Source: Glutinoglossum americanum (Eukaryota; Ascomycota; Geoglossomycetes; Geoglossales; Geoglossaceae). Taken from it: a stretch of DNA of 64,000 nt. Location: assembly GCA_020080175.1 (NCBI GenBank), contig JAGHQL010000054.1:62001-126000 (forward strand), read 5' to 3'. The notes under the pieces are model-generated. The model saw only the letters and a list, made by a program, of their open reading frames with translations, was not told where the DNA came from and made no database searches. The first letter of the stretch is position 1. Each line of letters starts with the position of its first letter. This document shows positions 43,847-54,672 of this stretch, piece after piece. Both the position numbers and the translations under genes were made by a program.

Positions 43847-45243
43847 ATAGGGCTGGCGAATGATATGGCGTTATGATGCTGACTAATTGACTTGGCTGGT
43901 TGACCCACTGGAGAATGCCGGCTTGAGAAAACCCTGGAAATGGCATATCCTCACCAGATCGTAGTAGTAGTTGGTTTTTTGATGCGTAGAATGGGATTCC
44001 TGAACGCCAGCAAAATGGCACAACGGGGCATGACGGCGTCGCGTCGGTCAGGGAGAGGACTCGGGACGGGTTGGCATGAGAATTAGAGGGTTTTTCGTCC
44101 ATTTCAGCTGTGGATATTTTCTCAGAATGGGGGATCGGATACTGCTGCTATGACGCGTGAAGGCGTGAGAGCTGAGATAGAAGGTAGCGCGCCACATGCC
44201 CTTTTTTTTCGAGTGACGTCCCTCTGATAGATAACGTTTTATCCCCGACTGCCAGATATAGCACATCGAGCAGGATTCGCGAAGCCGAGTTTTCCTTCCT
44301 TTTTCCCTCTCTCCTCATCATTTTTTCCTCTTCCAGCTAGCTTCGGCCGCGAATTATCAAATCTTGTGCGAAGTTGGTCCCTGCCCTGCGCCTGCATAAC
44401 GCATGCTCCATGGTATTAATACAGTACGTACAATGAAATAGGTTGTACGTAGCCCGCGCCCGCGACGGCCAAGGGGCTGTGCTGGCGACCGGGCTGTAAA
44501 CTGGCACGCCTGGAATAATATTATGCATGCATTCCGCACAAGCGTTCTTTCGACCCCGGTCGGGTTTTGGCTTCTGGCACCCGATATTGGTCCCAGGGGT
44601 CGTGGCGAATGGGAGCTGCCAGGCGCCTCCAGACCTCCCTGTCCCCATCAGCCATATCACTAGTTTGTTTTTCTCCTCATGCTCCATCACCGCCCTGCTC
44701 CCGCATCCCAAAATTAACAAACACGAACCTGCTTATGCGGTGGTGCCGCGGAACGAGAGACTCCGTAGGCCTCTTGTTTCGTAGCCTTAGTAGAAGCGCT
44801 AATCAGAAGGCGGAGCCCTTTTGGTTTTTGGAAGGGGCTAAACTGGAGCGGGAATAGCAGGCTGGAGAGGGCTGGTTGTTTTTCTGCAGGGCATATTGCC
44901 TAGCGATGCTTGGTACAACCGGATGGGGACGTCGAGTTATATTATGCTGCACTCCTTCGCGCGTTCTCCCGTGCCCCTCTCTCGGTCTCTTCGTGAGGTC
45001 TTTCCGCACGTTCGTTTCTGAGGTAGTACGGTCGTTCCATTCCATTTCAAGTCGAGCAAGGAAACAATAGGGCTGCTGTCTTGGGAGGATACCGATAAGC
45101 ACGACGGATTACTACGTTCCTTGCTTATATCACCTGAGGAGAATAGTCCTTTTTCCTGCTCCTTTCCTCTCTCACTCGCCTTCGTTCCGTTGGACGAGGT
45201 GATCGCTCAGCCAACATACAAATCGACGGGCATATAAACCAAC
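43847..45243. other. Intergenic region, 1.4 kb, no gene seen
   Basis: Open frames on both strands at 44337-44857 overlap and resemble no family. CT-rich DNA from 45150 leads into the next gene's start. The 43847-44100 part is probably the MED6 3' region. Confidence 0.5.
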
Positions 45244-46698
45244 ATGAACATGAGAACATTATCGTCTGCCCTCTCCGTTGCCGCCTTTCTCTCATGCATC
45301 CACCTTGCTGTCGCTGTAGAATGGCTCGAGCCTGTCGCGACGCCCGTCGGTGTATGGGCGGGTAATATGGGATTCTCGCTCAAACCGACACAGGCACCAG
45401 ATTTGAGAGGAGTACCGAGGGAGCTGCGCCGGAGACAGGATAGTGTAATACCAGATAACTGGTGTGGGTTCGTCAACGGGGACACAAGTGAGTTTTTTTC
45501 TATGTTTTTTTCCAAAATCCCCTCGATCATTGTTTCTTTTTTTTGTTTTTCGGGTTTAGTTGAGTAGAGCGATAAATCGGGATGAAGATGAATCGGACTG
45601 GGGCTAACTCGGTATGGGATATAAGGCAGTGTCCTGTCGTGTAATCCACTTTACACTTGTGTCTACTATGGCACTGCCGTGGGCTGTTGCGATGCTGGGT
45701 CGATCGAAACGTGTACGGCACTCTACACCGACTGCGTCAACTCCCGCGACAGCTGCGGCACCAAATGCCAGCGCAACAGTAGGATCCTCAAGTGGTACGT
45801 GTCCCTCCCTTTCGTGAACCCACTACCTGGAGAGATCTATATTCTAACGTTAGTACTCAGCTCGGATTCAATCGAACGTTTCTGCGCAACATTCGCCTTT
45901 TCCGGCGGAACGGTGAACTATAACTGTGCATCCGAATCAGGCATCTCCTCCCCCGTCTCCTCCCTCATCGACGTCCTCGCTACGGCAAGCGGCTGGGGCA
46001 CGAACGCACTGGGTGGTCCACTAACCATCCCAACGGCCTCATTCTCTTTCTCCATCCCAAGCGGTAATCCAGGCCACTCCTCCGCCGCCGGCGCTTCCGC
46101 AACATCAAGCTCCTCAATCTCGTCGTCCAAATCCTCTGGTGTCAGCGCCGGCGTCATCGCCGGGATCGTAGTAGGCGCGATAGCCATCATCGGCGCCATC
46201 GTTGGGGCACTGGTCGTCTTCTGCTTCCTACGCAGCCGGAACCGAAAGACCGCCGCCGCCACCCAACCAGCCATGCAAAACCAGCCCCCGAGCCAATTCT
46301 CCAATGGCGGGCAATACGCCCCGGTCCCACAATCCTACCCCCCGCCACTCCAGCAACAACAACAAACCGGAGCAGCCTCCTACTACGACCACCCCAACCC
46401 GGGCCAATTCCCCGACGTACCCCCGCAGTACCAGCCTAACTCCCCGAACCCCCCCGCACAGGAATACGCGGCGTACGCCCCGCCTCAGCAGCAGCCGCGG
46501 GATAGCCTACTCAAGCCCGCGTCCACGCCCACGCCCGCAGTGCCTGAGATCTCGGGCACGGAGGTGCAGGGGCCTAGCCGCGTCGCGAGCCCCGCGTCGG
46601 TGGCCGGGACGAGCGGGCATCATCCACCTGGGAACCCGGGGTACGAGGTTGGCACGACGAGCGGGCCGGTTTATGAGTTGCCGGAGGGTCATCGGTAG
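45244..46698 (+). CDS. Single-pass surface glycoprotein, Cys-rich ectodomain and Pro/Gln-rich tail
   Basis: Exons 45244-45487, 45626-45794 and 45861-46698 encode 416 residues. Signal peptide at about residues 1-24 (LSVAAFLSCIHLAVA). The ectodomain contains WCGFVNGDTSSVLSC, CVYYGTAVGCCDAGS, CTALYTDCVNSRDSCGTKC and FCATFAFSGGTVNYNC, a Cys spacing common in fungal WSC/mid2-like sensors but not clearly either. A Ser-rich stalk leads to a Gly/Ile/Val transmembrane helix (AGVIAGIVVGAIAIIGAIVG), a basic stop-transfer RSRNRK, and a cytosolic tail rich in Pro, Gln and Tyr with PPQYQPNSPNPP. Role is unknown; a cell-wall sensor or adhesion function is only a guess. Introns are 138 and 66 nt with good branch sites. 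Confidence 0.72.
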
Positions 46699-47483
46699 GG
46701 CTTTGGCGAGGTCGGTATGTGCGCGCGTGTTTTTTTGACGCGGCATAGGAGGGGTCGTCGTGTGGGGTGGAGGGACGAAATTCTCTTTTTTTTTTTTGGC
46801 GGAAAACCGGTATAGCCCCCCTATCTACCGATCCTTTTTTTTTTATATGCACTTTGCGTTAAAGTCCCATATTTTGGCCTGGGTGATGTAGAGATGGCCT
46901 TAATCGTTTCGTTTTTGTCTTTTTTTTTTTCTTTTCACAAGTGAAGATATCTAGAGCATTTTACGGGAGTTTTTTTTTTTTTTACTTTTTTTGACTTTGA
47001 CTTTTTGGGCGGGTTCGACGTTTGTGCGTCCGGCTAGCCATCCCTTTTCGAATGTATCTATGTACGTACGCCACGCCCCGCCCCGTGGTGCGGCGGCGGC
47101 GGGGTGAGATGGAGAAGAAGAAAAAAAAAGCATAAAATATAATGCCGATATCAAAGTTTTTCCCTTTGGTCCTCCCTTTCTTGATATCCTGGTTCTCTGG
47201 TTGTCTTAATACCCCGCCAAAACGCTGAGGCGCTAGCTAGCTAGGTTTTGCGTGTGTGGTAGGATTGGGATCGGGATTAATACTGGTGTTGTTTTTTTTA
47301 TGTTTTTTGTGGGTGGGTGGGGAGGGGGGGAGAGTTTGTAGATGGATGAGCTGACATTTAGCTAGAATACGGATGGACGGGCAAGCAAATACACTGCGCT
47401 CTAGAATCTAAAGGAAAAAAAAAAAAGGGCCCCTCGCTACCCCGTGGCTGGAAGGTTGTGGGCGGGGGGGGGGAGGGGAGTGT
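46699..47483. other. Convergent intergenic region with homopolymer tracts
   Basis: No gene seen. T-runs occur at 46786-46797, 46835-46843, 46920-46931 and 46970-46983, and a G-run near 47465. Contains both genes' 3' ends. Confidence 0.5.
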
Positions 47484-49781
47484 TTACTTCCTCTTCCTCC
47501 CTCCCTCCATCGCATCACTCCCACTCTTCACCACGACCCCCTCCTCCCCTTTACTCGCCCCGGCGACATCACTCCCCTCATCCTTCTTCGCCTCCTCCCC
47601 CTCCGCACCCCCTTGTCCAAACTCGTTGACCCGCGTATAGTCCACTCTGTATTTGTAGGATTGGTAGAGGTATATGAAGAAGATGCTGCGTGGGGTTTTT
47701 TTTTGGTTAGCAAGTAAGCGGGGTAGGGTGGGAAGGGGTGAAGGGGACGTACACATCGTCGCGCAGGGTGGCGAGGCGGTGGAGGGTCGGCATTTTGATT
47801 GTGAATGCGAAGAGGTCGTCCTGTTGGGGGTTAGTATGGGAAGGGAGGTGAGAGAGGATGGGGAGGACGTACGATAAAAGTGTTCAGGAACTTGTAGGTC
47901 ATTGCTTTTGCTGGCATGTGTGCGACGCTCTGGCCCCGGGAGGTTTGTTGGTTAGCATATCCCGTTCGTGTGAAAAGGGGAAAGACGCCGGGTATATCCT
48001 CACCTTCAATCGATAATTAATGTACAAACTCGGCACCATCATCAAAAATCCATAAGCATACACGCTCCCCACCAACGTCGTGATGATAAAACTGTACCAG
48101 CTCTTGTGCGTATCATACAAGACGCTATAGACCGCATACGCCCCCAGCAGCGGCACTGCCACCATGTACAGATACTTAAACGCAATCTGGTCGTACTCCT
48201 TCGTCTTCTGTTCGGTTTCCGAGAGCTTGTGCTTGTCTTCAAAGGTGATGCGGTAGGGGAAGAGGGACCCTGGGGGGTTGGGCCGAACGCGCACGTCTAC
48301 AGTCTTCGTGATCTTCCAAGCTTCGAGGAGGATGCCCATTCCTTGGCCGAAGAAGATCATCCATGAGGTGCCTTCGGAGTTGTCGAGGAGGTAGAGGAGG
48401 ATTATGGTTTGCATGAAGACGTTTGCGAGGATGGAGCGGACGGATATGCCGACATTATCTTTTTTGTTCTTCCAGTGGGACTAGGGATGAGGGAGTGGGG
48501 TGTCAGTGGGGCGGGATATAGGGTGTATAGGGTGTATAGGGTGGATGGGTGGTGGGGGAACATACAATGTCGCTCTTGAATGCGAGCATTTCAAATACCA
48601 TGTGCAATATAGTCACAATCCCAGTCGTGCCCAGGAGGTAGATATTCGTCTCGACGAGCACCCTCTTGAACTCTTCGAATTCGCTCCCATCGCTACCAAC
48701 ACCTAGGCCTTGCCCGCTAGCAGCCTGTCTCGCGGACTGTTTCATACCCTCATCGATACTAGAATAGATGCTGAACTTCCAGTTGCTAAGTGTGTTGAGC
48801 GTGATATGGAGAGGTAGCGTCTTGACGGTCGAATTGAGCTCCGTCATATGGCTCCGGAGCTGCCAGAAGGTGTTCACGTAGATGACAGGGTAGTACCATC
48901 CATTCTGCCCAGAGGAATCGCGAGCTGCTGTGCTCTCGAGCTGCACCCATTGACGGAGAGCTGGGTGCAGAGTTGGAAAGACCAGGACTCCAGAATCCGG
49001 AATGATGGACAAAGTGACATTGGGATGATAGTACGAAGCGATCGCCCTACCCTGAGGCTCTGGCTCTGGCTCCGGCTCCACCTCTCCTCCGACCTCAGAA
49101 TTCCCCAAAAGCTTCTTCGTCTTCGCGGCTTTCTTCTTTGCCAGGAACTGATTCAACGGTCTCGTGAAGTGATAAGCCTTCGCGGGATCATACCCCTTAG
49201 CCATAGGATCTAGCGGATGTCCCGAGATAGCGACATAGTAATGAGCCCACAAAGTCCCATTCTGCTGAACTTCCTCCGGAACCGTAAAGCTAGTATCAAT
49301 ATGGCGCTCATCCCCAAAGTCCCCAAGTTTAAACCCCTTTTCCTTCACAACCTGCATCTCCTTAGGTGCCGCCGCCAGAGGCGGCATGACGAATGACGGA
49401 GACACATACACGCTGATGTCCAAGGAAGTATCGGCCATCCACATCGGCGCGATTTTCTGCGGAATTGGACTGAATGTCGCTCCCGCGTCAAAAGCATCAG
49501 GACGTTCATCGAATGCAGGAATTTCGCCCACAGCGCCACCACCTGTAGATGCGCCCTGATTACCGTCACCAACGAACTGTTTCATGAGCATCTGCGCGGC
49601 GAAGAAGATGATGATTCCCTGGATAGCGGAACGCCATACCGGCTTGATTCGAGGGTGCAGTCAGTATCAAACAATCCAATGTACAGCATTTCGACGCGTG
49701 TAATGCCTATGCTCAAGACTAGTGAAAGGAAGGTAAACTCACAGAGGACGCTGACTGCTCGTTGTTCGTGCGTTCAGGCAT
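47484..49781 (-). CDS. CLPTM1 family multi-pass membrane protein
   Basis: Six exons, 49781-49743, 49642-48566, 48480-48004, 47929-47873, 47820-47753 and 47685-47484, encode 639 residues. A short cytosolic start (MPERTNNEQSASS) precedes a first helix (GIIIFFAAQML). The lumenal domain carries MWMADTSLDISVYVS, NGTLWAHYYVAISGHPLDP and YYPVIYVNTFWQLRSHM. Then come LLGTTGIVTILHMVFEMLAF, SHWKNKKDNVGISVRSI, DNSEGTSWMIFFGQGMG, QIAFKYLYMVAVPL, SVAHMPAKAMTYKFLNTFID and DDLFAFTIKMPTLHRLATLR, DDVIFFIYLYQSYKYRVDY, all hallmarks of CLPTM1. Human CLPTM1/CLPTM1L act in receptor retention and as a lipid (GlcN-PI) scramblase, respectively, in the ER; the fungal role is inferred. The tail is Gly/Glu/Lys-rich. 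Intron 2 holds a 9-bp repeat. Confidence 0.92.
48521..48547. repeat. GGGTGTATA tandem repeat, three units, within a CLPTM1 intron
   Basis: Two exact 9-bp units and one with one or two changes; a degenerate GGGATATA precedes them. It lies wholly in the 85-nt intron 2. Confidence 0.8.
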
Positions 49782-50208
49782 TGTTGATGTCCTGCCTAGA
49801 GGAGAGAATTCAGAGGCTTCGTCTATCAAATATATCGCCTCCGAAGTGGCCGAGACGGCAAACTCCGCTCCAGGGTTTTCCTTTCATTCCCCGCCAAATA
49901 ACAGGACGCTTGACGTTTGAGCAACCTCAGAAGGGCACAATTGAGGCGTCCTTCAGATTCGTTCCTAATATCCATCCCCTTTTGTCCCCAACGGGTTCAG
50001 TCGTTTTCAACCTCGTGGCTGTCGTAGGATTTTATAGCATGTCGTCACCAGGCGCAGCGACGGCAGCACGAGATTGGAAGTCCGAGTACGTCACGTTCCC
50101 ACTTTCTGTGACAGCTATTCTAACCGCCCTTAATTCTCAGAACCACTCTCGACCCTCGCGAACTCTCTATCGTTCTGCTTTCAACACCAATTCCCACACA
50201 TACGAACC
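49782..50208. other. Divergent promoter region of CLPTM1 and LOG-like genes
   Basis: No gene seen. Open frames running into it from 49655 (+) have no family resemblance. Two ATGs upstream of the LOG-like start (for example at 50040) could act as leader ORFs. Confidence 0.4.
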
Positions 50209-50974
50209 ATGACACAAGATGAGAGCTCTATTACCGCAAACGGCGTGCCCTCGCCCAGCGCCACCGATACTACGAAACCCACAATCATCTGTGTCTTCTG
50301 TGGCGCCAGGCCAGGCAGCCCCCCTGCCTACCTCGCCGCCGCACGCGCTCTAGCCCAGGCCATGCACGAGCAAAATATCCACCTAGTCTACGGCGGCGGC
50401 ACGGTGGGCCTCATGGGAGAACTTGCTCGCACTCTCGTCTCGCTAAGTGGTCCCTCCGCAGTCCATGGTATTATCCCCGCTGCGCTTGTTAGCCTGGAGC
50501 GCCAGGGGAAGGCTCCCGAAGAGAGCATGTATGGTCGTACGACCGTGGTGCCGGATATGCATACGAGGAAGCGGATGATGGCTCAGGAGGTTGTAGATGG
50601 TGGGCCAGGTGGAGGTTTTGTGGCGTTACCGGGGGGATATGGGACGTTGGAGGAGTTGATGGAGACTGTTACGTGGAATCAATTGGGGATTCATAGCCGC
50701 GGAATTTGCATCTTCAATGTCGAGGGCTGTGAGTAAACCTGTCCTTTCCCTGTCGAGTCAATCATACTCGAGAGTGTTAGAAACTAATACCTTGCTGCGC
50801 ATAGACTGGGACGGGATGATCCAGTGGATTGAGAAATCCGTGGCGTCGGAGTTCGTCTCGCCTGCTAATGCAGGGATTATAGTGCAGGCATCTACCGCGG
50901 AAGAGGTGGTGCGAAGCTTGAAGGAGTACAAGGTTGTTGATGGAAGGATGAATCTAAATTGGAGCAGGGATTAG
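50209..50974 (+). CDS. LOG family phosphoribohydrolase (Rossmann-like)
   Basis: Exons 50209-50728 and 50805-50974 encode 229 residues. ICVFCGARPGSPPAYL opens the Rossmann-like fold, followed by LVYGGGTVGLMGELA, MHTRKRMM and the family signature LPGGYGTLEELMETVTWNQL (PGGxGTxxE). The second exon continues YWDGMIQWIEKS. Plant and bacterial LOG enzymes release free cytokinin bases from riboside 5'-monophosphates; in fungi the family is widespread, linked to cytokinin formation in some species and to general nucleotide hydrolysis in others. Databases often mislabel it lysine decarboxylase. The conserved Arg and Glu residues for AMP cleavage are present in MHTRKRMM and TLEE. Full length. Confidence 0.9.
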
Positions 50975-51200
50975 AATCCACCTGCCAACAACACATCTTG
51001 GATGGAGTTCTTGAGGCGCGATGCTATAGATTTCTCAATATAGAGAAATTTTCTATTAGAAATCTAATTATTCAATACACCGACCGGTGCAATGTCTCTT
51101 TTCGCCACAGCACTAATGCGCCGGGAGCAAGCGAGGAGGCAGAGATCGTGCTGCTAGACTCTTCTAGTAAGCTAAACGTCAAAGCATTTCTCCGTTTAGC

Positions 51201-52192
51201 CTATGAATCGATCTCCATGGCCGCTCCCTCGGTTGCTGCGCTCGTATCCTCACTCTTCTCTTCGGAATCCAAATCCAACCAGACTGAAACATCCTGCCCA
51301 TCATACAGCTTAAAGTTCTCCAGTTTTCCAACCTTTCCCATCCCAATAACCGCAACCGTCGTATTATCGATAGTCAGCTCTTTATCTTGTGGCAAGCTAT
51401 TCTTAAGCGCCTTCAACCCATGTTGCACTAATTGCTCCTTGCTCGCATTCGCAAACTCATCCAGGTTTCGCTCCAAGTACGTCCGTGCTGTCTGACTCCT
51501 TGCACCAATCGAACACGCTACCATCTCTTGCGTCATGCCACTGGGCTGGAACTCGTATAGATGTGGGCCTGTTACGTCAATACCGGCAATGAGGAGACCC
51601 ACACCATATGGCCTCTTGCCGTAGTGTTGAGTGTTTGTTTGAGCACGGTCACCAATCGAGGCGACGATGCGCTCTAGTGGGATAGCGCGGCCATAAGTGA
51701 GTTTAGAAGAGAGTGCTTGTTGCTTCATGAAGTTCGAGAGAACTCGGGCGTCAGAGGCAAGGCCCGCAAGAGCGATGCCAAAGTGATCATCGATACCTTG
51801 GTAACGACCCCCGTTAATATACAAAAGCTGCTTTTCATAGGAGGAACACTCCTACCAATAATTTTCTTTTGGTATGATGATAATTCTTCAGCGTTTCGCT
51901 ATTAAATGAGCCGTGCAATCAGCGTCATGGCGCCTCAAGTAACGGATATTACCCTCTTAGCATCTAGTTAGAGGCGGGCTTCTATACCTTTAATGCGACG
52001 AGAACGGCATGGGTTTTGCTAACAAGGCCAACCACCACTGAGCCCTGCTTAACAGCCTCCTGTGCATACTCCACCTGGAATATTCGTCCTTGTGGTGAGC
52101 TAGAGTGATTGTCAGTTCAAGACTTCCCCGTAAATTATTATGTGCGCTGCTCACAAAGTCACCGAGTCATTGTCATAATTATTTCTGAACAT
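51201..52192 (-). CDS. PRE5: 20S proteasome alpha-6 subunit (Pre5/PSMA1)
   Basis: Exons 52192-52155, 52099-51988, 51898-51856 and 51796-51201 encode 262 residues. The start [37 protein letters not shown] and [20 protein letters not shown] are alpha-subunit and PSMA1 signatures; the rest has [20 protein letters not shown] and [20 protein letters not shown] and [14 protein letters not shown]. Introns of 55, 89 and 59 nt rebuild the family sequence without a gap. The last 30 residues are acidic and Ser-rich. Alpha subunits are not catalytic; they form the outer gate ring. It diverges from VPS55. Confidence 0.95.
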
Positions 52193-52568
52193 GCTTACTG
52201 CGGCTAAGCTGTCTGCTAGTGTATTCACGGGCGAGAGGGGTGAGAGGGTAGTTGCTAAATAAGATGTTGCTTGATGCCCAGGCAGTGAAGTTGCAGACGA
52301 CGCGACATTGAGCTCTGGAGCTTTCCTGGCTGTGGATGTGGCTGGTGAACTCGAGCCGCGCGCCACAGCGAAACGTCAGCTACTTGCCAGGCTGCATCAA
52401 CCCCCCACGAATTCAACTTCTGTCTCGGAAATACGATTTGATCAGCTTACACACGCAACGATACTGTCTCCTCGGTAGTTCATCCTTGGGGTCTATAACC
52501 TCCCGTTACTTTGTGAGGATTTCAAAGGGCGCAAAGCCGGCCGTGCATTACCGCGCAATCACCTCATC
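52193..52568. other. Divergent promoter region of PRE5 and VPS55
   Basis: No gene seen. GGTGGC-type proteasome control elements (PACE) were looked for by eye and not found in clear form. Confidence 0.4.
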
Positions 52569-53119
52569 ATGCCCGGTCTCAAAACTATCATCGCTCTCTC
52601 CTTTGTACGTTCCTACTCACCTCCATTACAAGACTCTAGCTAAGATATATATGTTTTTTTAGGTCCTGGCCATAGGCTTCCTCCTAGTGATACTCTCCTC
52701 CGCGTTATGGAAAAATTACTTACCCCTCCTTGTTGTCGCGACCTATATTATCGCACCACTACCGAACTGGATCTGTAGTTATTGCGGAAACCCCGACGAT
52801 TTCATGGATAGTGCTGGGAGCACTGCCATCATTGACCTCGGGAGGTTCTGCACCGGATTCTTGGTTGTCATGGGTATCGGTAGGTCAAAGCTCAACCCCT
52901 TCACGACATGTTGGCAGGGTCTCAGAGACGAATGGACCGTAAAATGGTATATTATCAGGAGTATTGTATCTGATGATCTAAACAGCTCTACCGGCTTTAC
53001 TTGCGCACTGTGGATTAATCCAGGTCTCGGCAATGATCATGTCGATCGTAGGCGGTCTCTTGATCTATGGGACCATCATCAGCTTCTCAATGTTTTTCCA
53101 AAGTGAGGAGGTATTCTAA
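52569..53119 (+). CDS. VPS55: Vps55/LEPROT family endosomal membrane protein
   Basis: Exons 52569-52604, 52663-52879 and 52986-53119 encode 128 residues, the normal family size. The protein starts MPGLKTIIALSFVLAIGFLL and has four hydrophobic helices, with PLLVVATYIIAPLPNWIC, the acidic loop DDFMDSAGSTAIIDLGRFCT and LPALLAHCGLIQVSAMIMSI. It ends IYGTIISFSMFFQSEEVF. In yeast Vps55 acts with Vps68 in endosome-to-vacuole sorting. Introns of 58 and 106 nt have clean GT-AG ends. Confidence 0.93.
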
Positions 53120-53782
53120 GGCGTTGGGCTGGCTTGTAGTCAAGGTTAACACAGGTTATATGCACGCTGAATCTAGCTGGGCGGAGAGGGCTACAGTTTA
53201 TTAAGTCTTGGTTTTCATACTGGCGGCCCTAGAGCAGGAGGACTGGTGTTCATTTATTGGGACTTGGGCTCAAAACAAGCGAAGAAATGTATTCAGTCTA
53301 CCGGCGGTCATGCTTGTCATCTGTATGGGTATATGACAAATCTCGTCGCTTCTTCAATTTCACTAATCCCACACTTGGTGATTAAATTTTATACCGTTTG
53401 TCCTACTCGCAGAGGCGGTAACCTTACGTTTTGCTACTCCTATCGTACAAGAAAGTGAGCTGCGCCATCAAGAAGATGATAGGTAGCTATCAACAAGTTT
53501 GGCGGAGTAGATTTCACCGGAACCCACCCCAACTATGGATGGGTGATATAGTTGGATTCAATACCGTAGCAACAAACAATTTTCCTCACCCAACAATGAT
53601 TCGTATCCAAAGCCAAGCCCACATACTTATAGAGAGAAAGCAGCGCCAGATCCAATGCCGGAAAACTCGGCCCGCGAGACATTACATAAATAAAGGAGCG
53701 AATGCGCAAATGTTTGGAGGGGGGAGCCGGTATCGGCCTAGGAACCACGCTTATTTATTGTTTACGCTCGAAGTTTTCCAAT

Positions 53783-53925
53783 GCCCCGTGGCCTAGTGGT
53801 TGAGCACACGGGGCAGAGTAAACGAACAAAAACCATACCCGATTGGGATGTAGACGGAAGGAGTAGACAGACCAAAGTGGTCTGTCGAACCTTTTTGGTT
53901 CGAATCATACTGTCTTCCTTTTTTT
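53783..53925 (+). ncRNA. Possible RNA polymerase III element with A box, B box and T-run
   Basis: TGGCCTAGTGG at 53789-53799 fits a tRNA A box and GGTTCGAATCA at 53897-53907 closely fits a B box, 108 bp apart. An oligo-T stretch follows at about 53919, where Pol III could stop. The 5' end folds as GCCCCGTG paired with CACGGGGC (16-nt loop). A second hairpin, GACAGACC with GGTCTGTC, lies near 53859-53885. The arms do not form a tRNA cloverleaf: the B-box flanks do not pair. It may be a decayed tRNA, a short interspersed element or an unrelated small RNA. Confidence 0.35.
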
Positions 53926-54385
53926 TAAAAAAAAAAAAGACTTTGTTCCTCTTGCCTTTATTTCTAGAAACTATCTAGAGTGTGTTAAATGGATCTGGGC
54001 TTCTCTTTCCCGTTGCGGTCGTTGAAGGGGTTAGGTACTTTAGGCATGCAGGCGAGTACAAAACTTATGTTGAGGGTTTAGGAGGGCTCTGTAGAGAGAT
54101 GATAGGACTAGTGCTATGGGGCCTGTTCTCCGCGTGCCAATACGGTGAGACCCAAACACCCCGCAACGAAATCCCCATGAAGTTGCGAAATAATACAACA
54201 CGAGAGTACTTGCACAGGCAAAACATGCCATATCCAAACACTATACAACTCCCACCTAGCCTCCTCAGGAACACGGAGCACTTCATTGTTTCTTTGTGCT
54301 TGCTCTAACACGTTTTATAAAAGGGTATTATTTGTTAGGGTATAGGAGATATACCAGCATCGAAGGGAGAAGGGCAACGTGTTTG

Positions 54386-54419
54386 GAGCGAGGGAACCCC
54401 ACTAACGGGTTCCCCGCTC
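54386..54419. repeat. Inverted repeat, about 13-bp stem
   Basis: GAGCGAGGGAACCC is complementary, with one bulged base, to GGGTTCCCCGCTC across a six-to-seven-base loop. The flanks TTTG and CAAA extend the pairing. It stands in AT-leaning intergenic DNA. Confidence 0.75.
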
Positions 54420-54672
54420 AAAGAAATAGGCTTGGATATCCAACACAGCGGGCGGAGTCCAGATGACCACCTCCCTGGAAAATAAAGTATCTTTCAAACA
54501 GGACTTGCTAGTCCAAGCCACTTAGGATTGAGTGGGTTGAATGAGGTTGGAGACCTGTCTCGCTTGGTATTGGTAAGAAGAATAATGGTATTGTACATGT
54601 CTATGCAAAATTGGTTTAATCGAAAAAGTTAATAATAGCTTTCAAGGCGGGTGGGTAGTGGAATTTTAATAT

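Larger units (their letters stand above)
53120..54672. other. Intergenic region with a possible Pol III element and a hairpin
   Basis: No protein gene is convincing. Two structured elements are listed separately (53783-53925 and 54386-54419). Other open frames on both strands from 53980 to 54310 are short and overlapping. The right end includes the SEC22 3' region. Confidence 0.45.

Noticed and set aside
51797-51824. Start of the proteasome subunit at MYINGGRYQ
   Set aside because: Those codons belong to intron 3; the preceding exons rebuild the normal alpha-6 N-terminus.
53783-53925. Ordinary tRNA gene
   Set aside because: A and B boxes match, but the acceptor and T-arm strands do not pair and the spacing is too large; kept only as a possible Pol III element.
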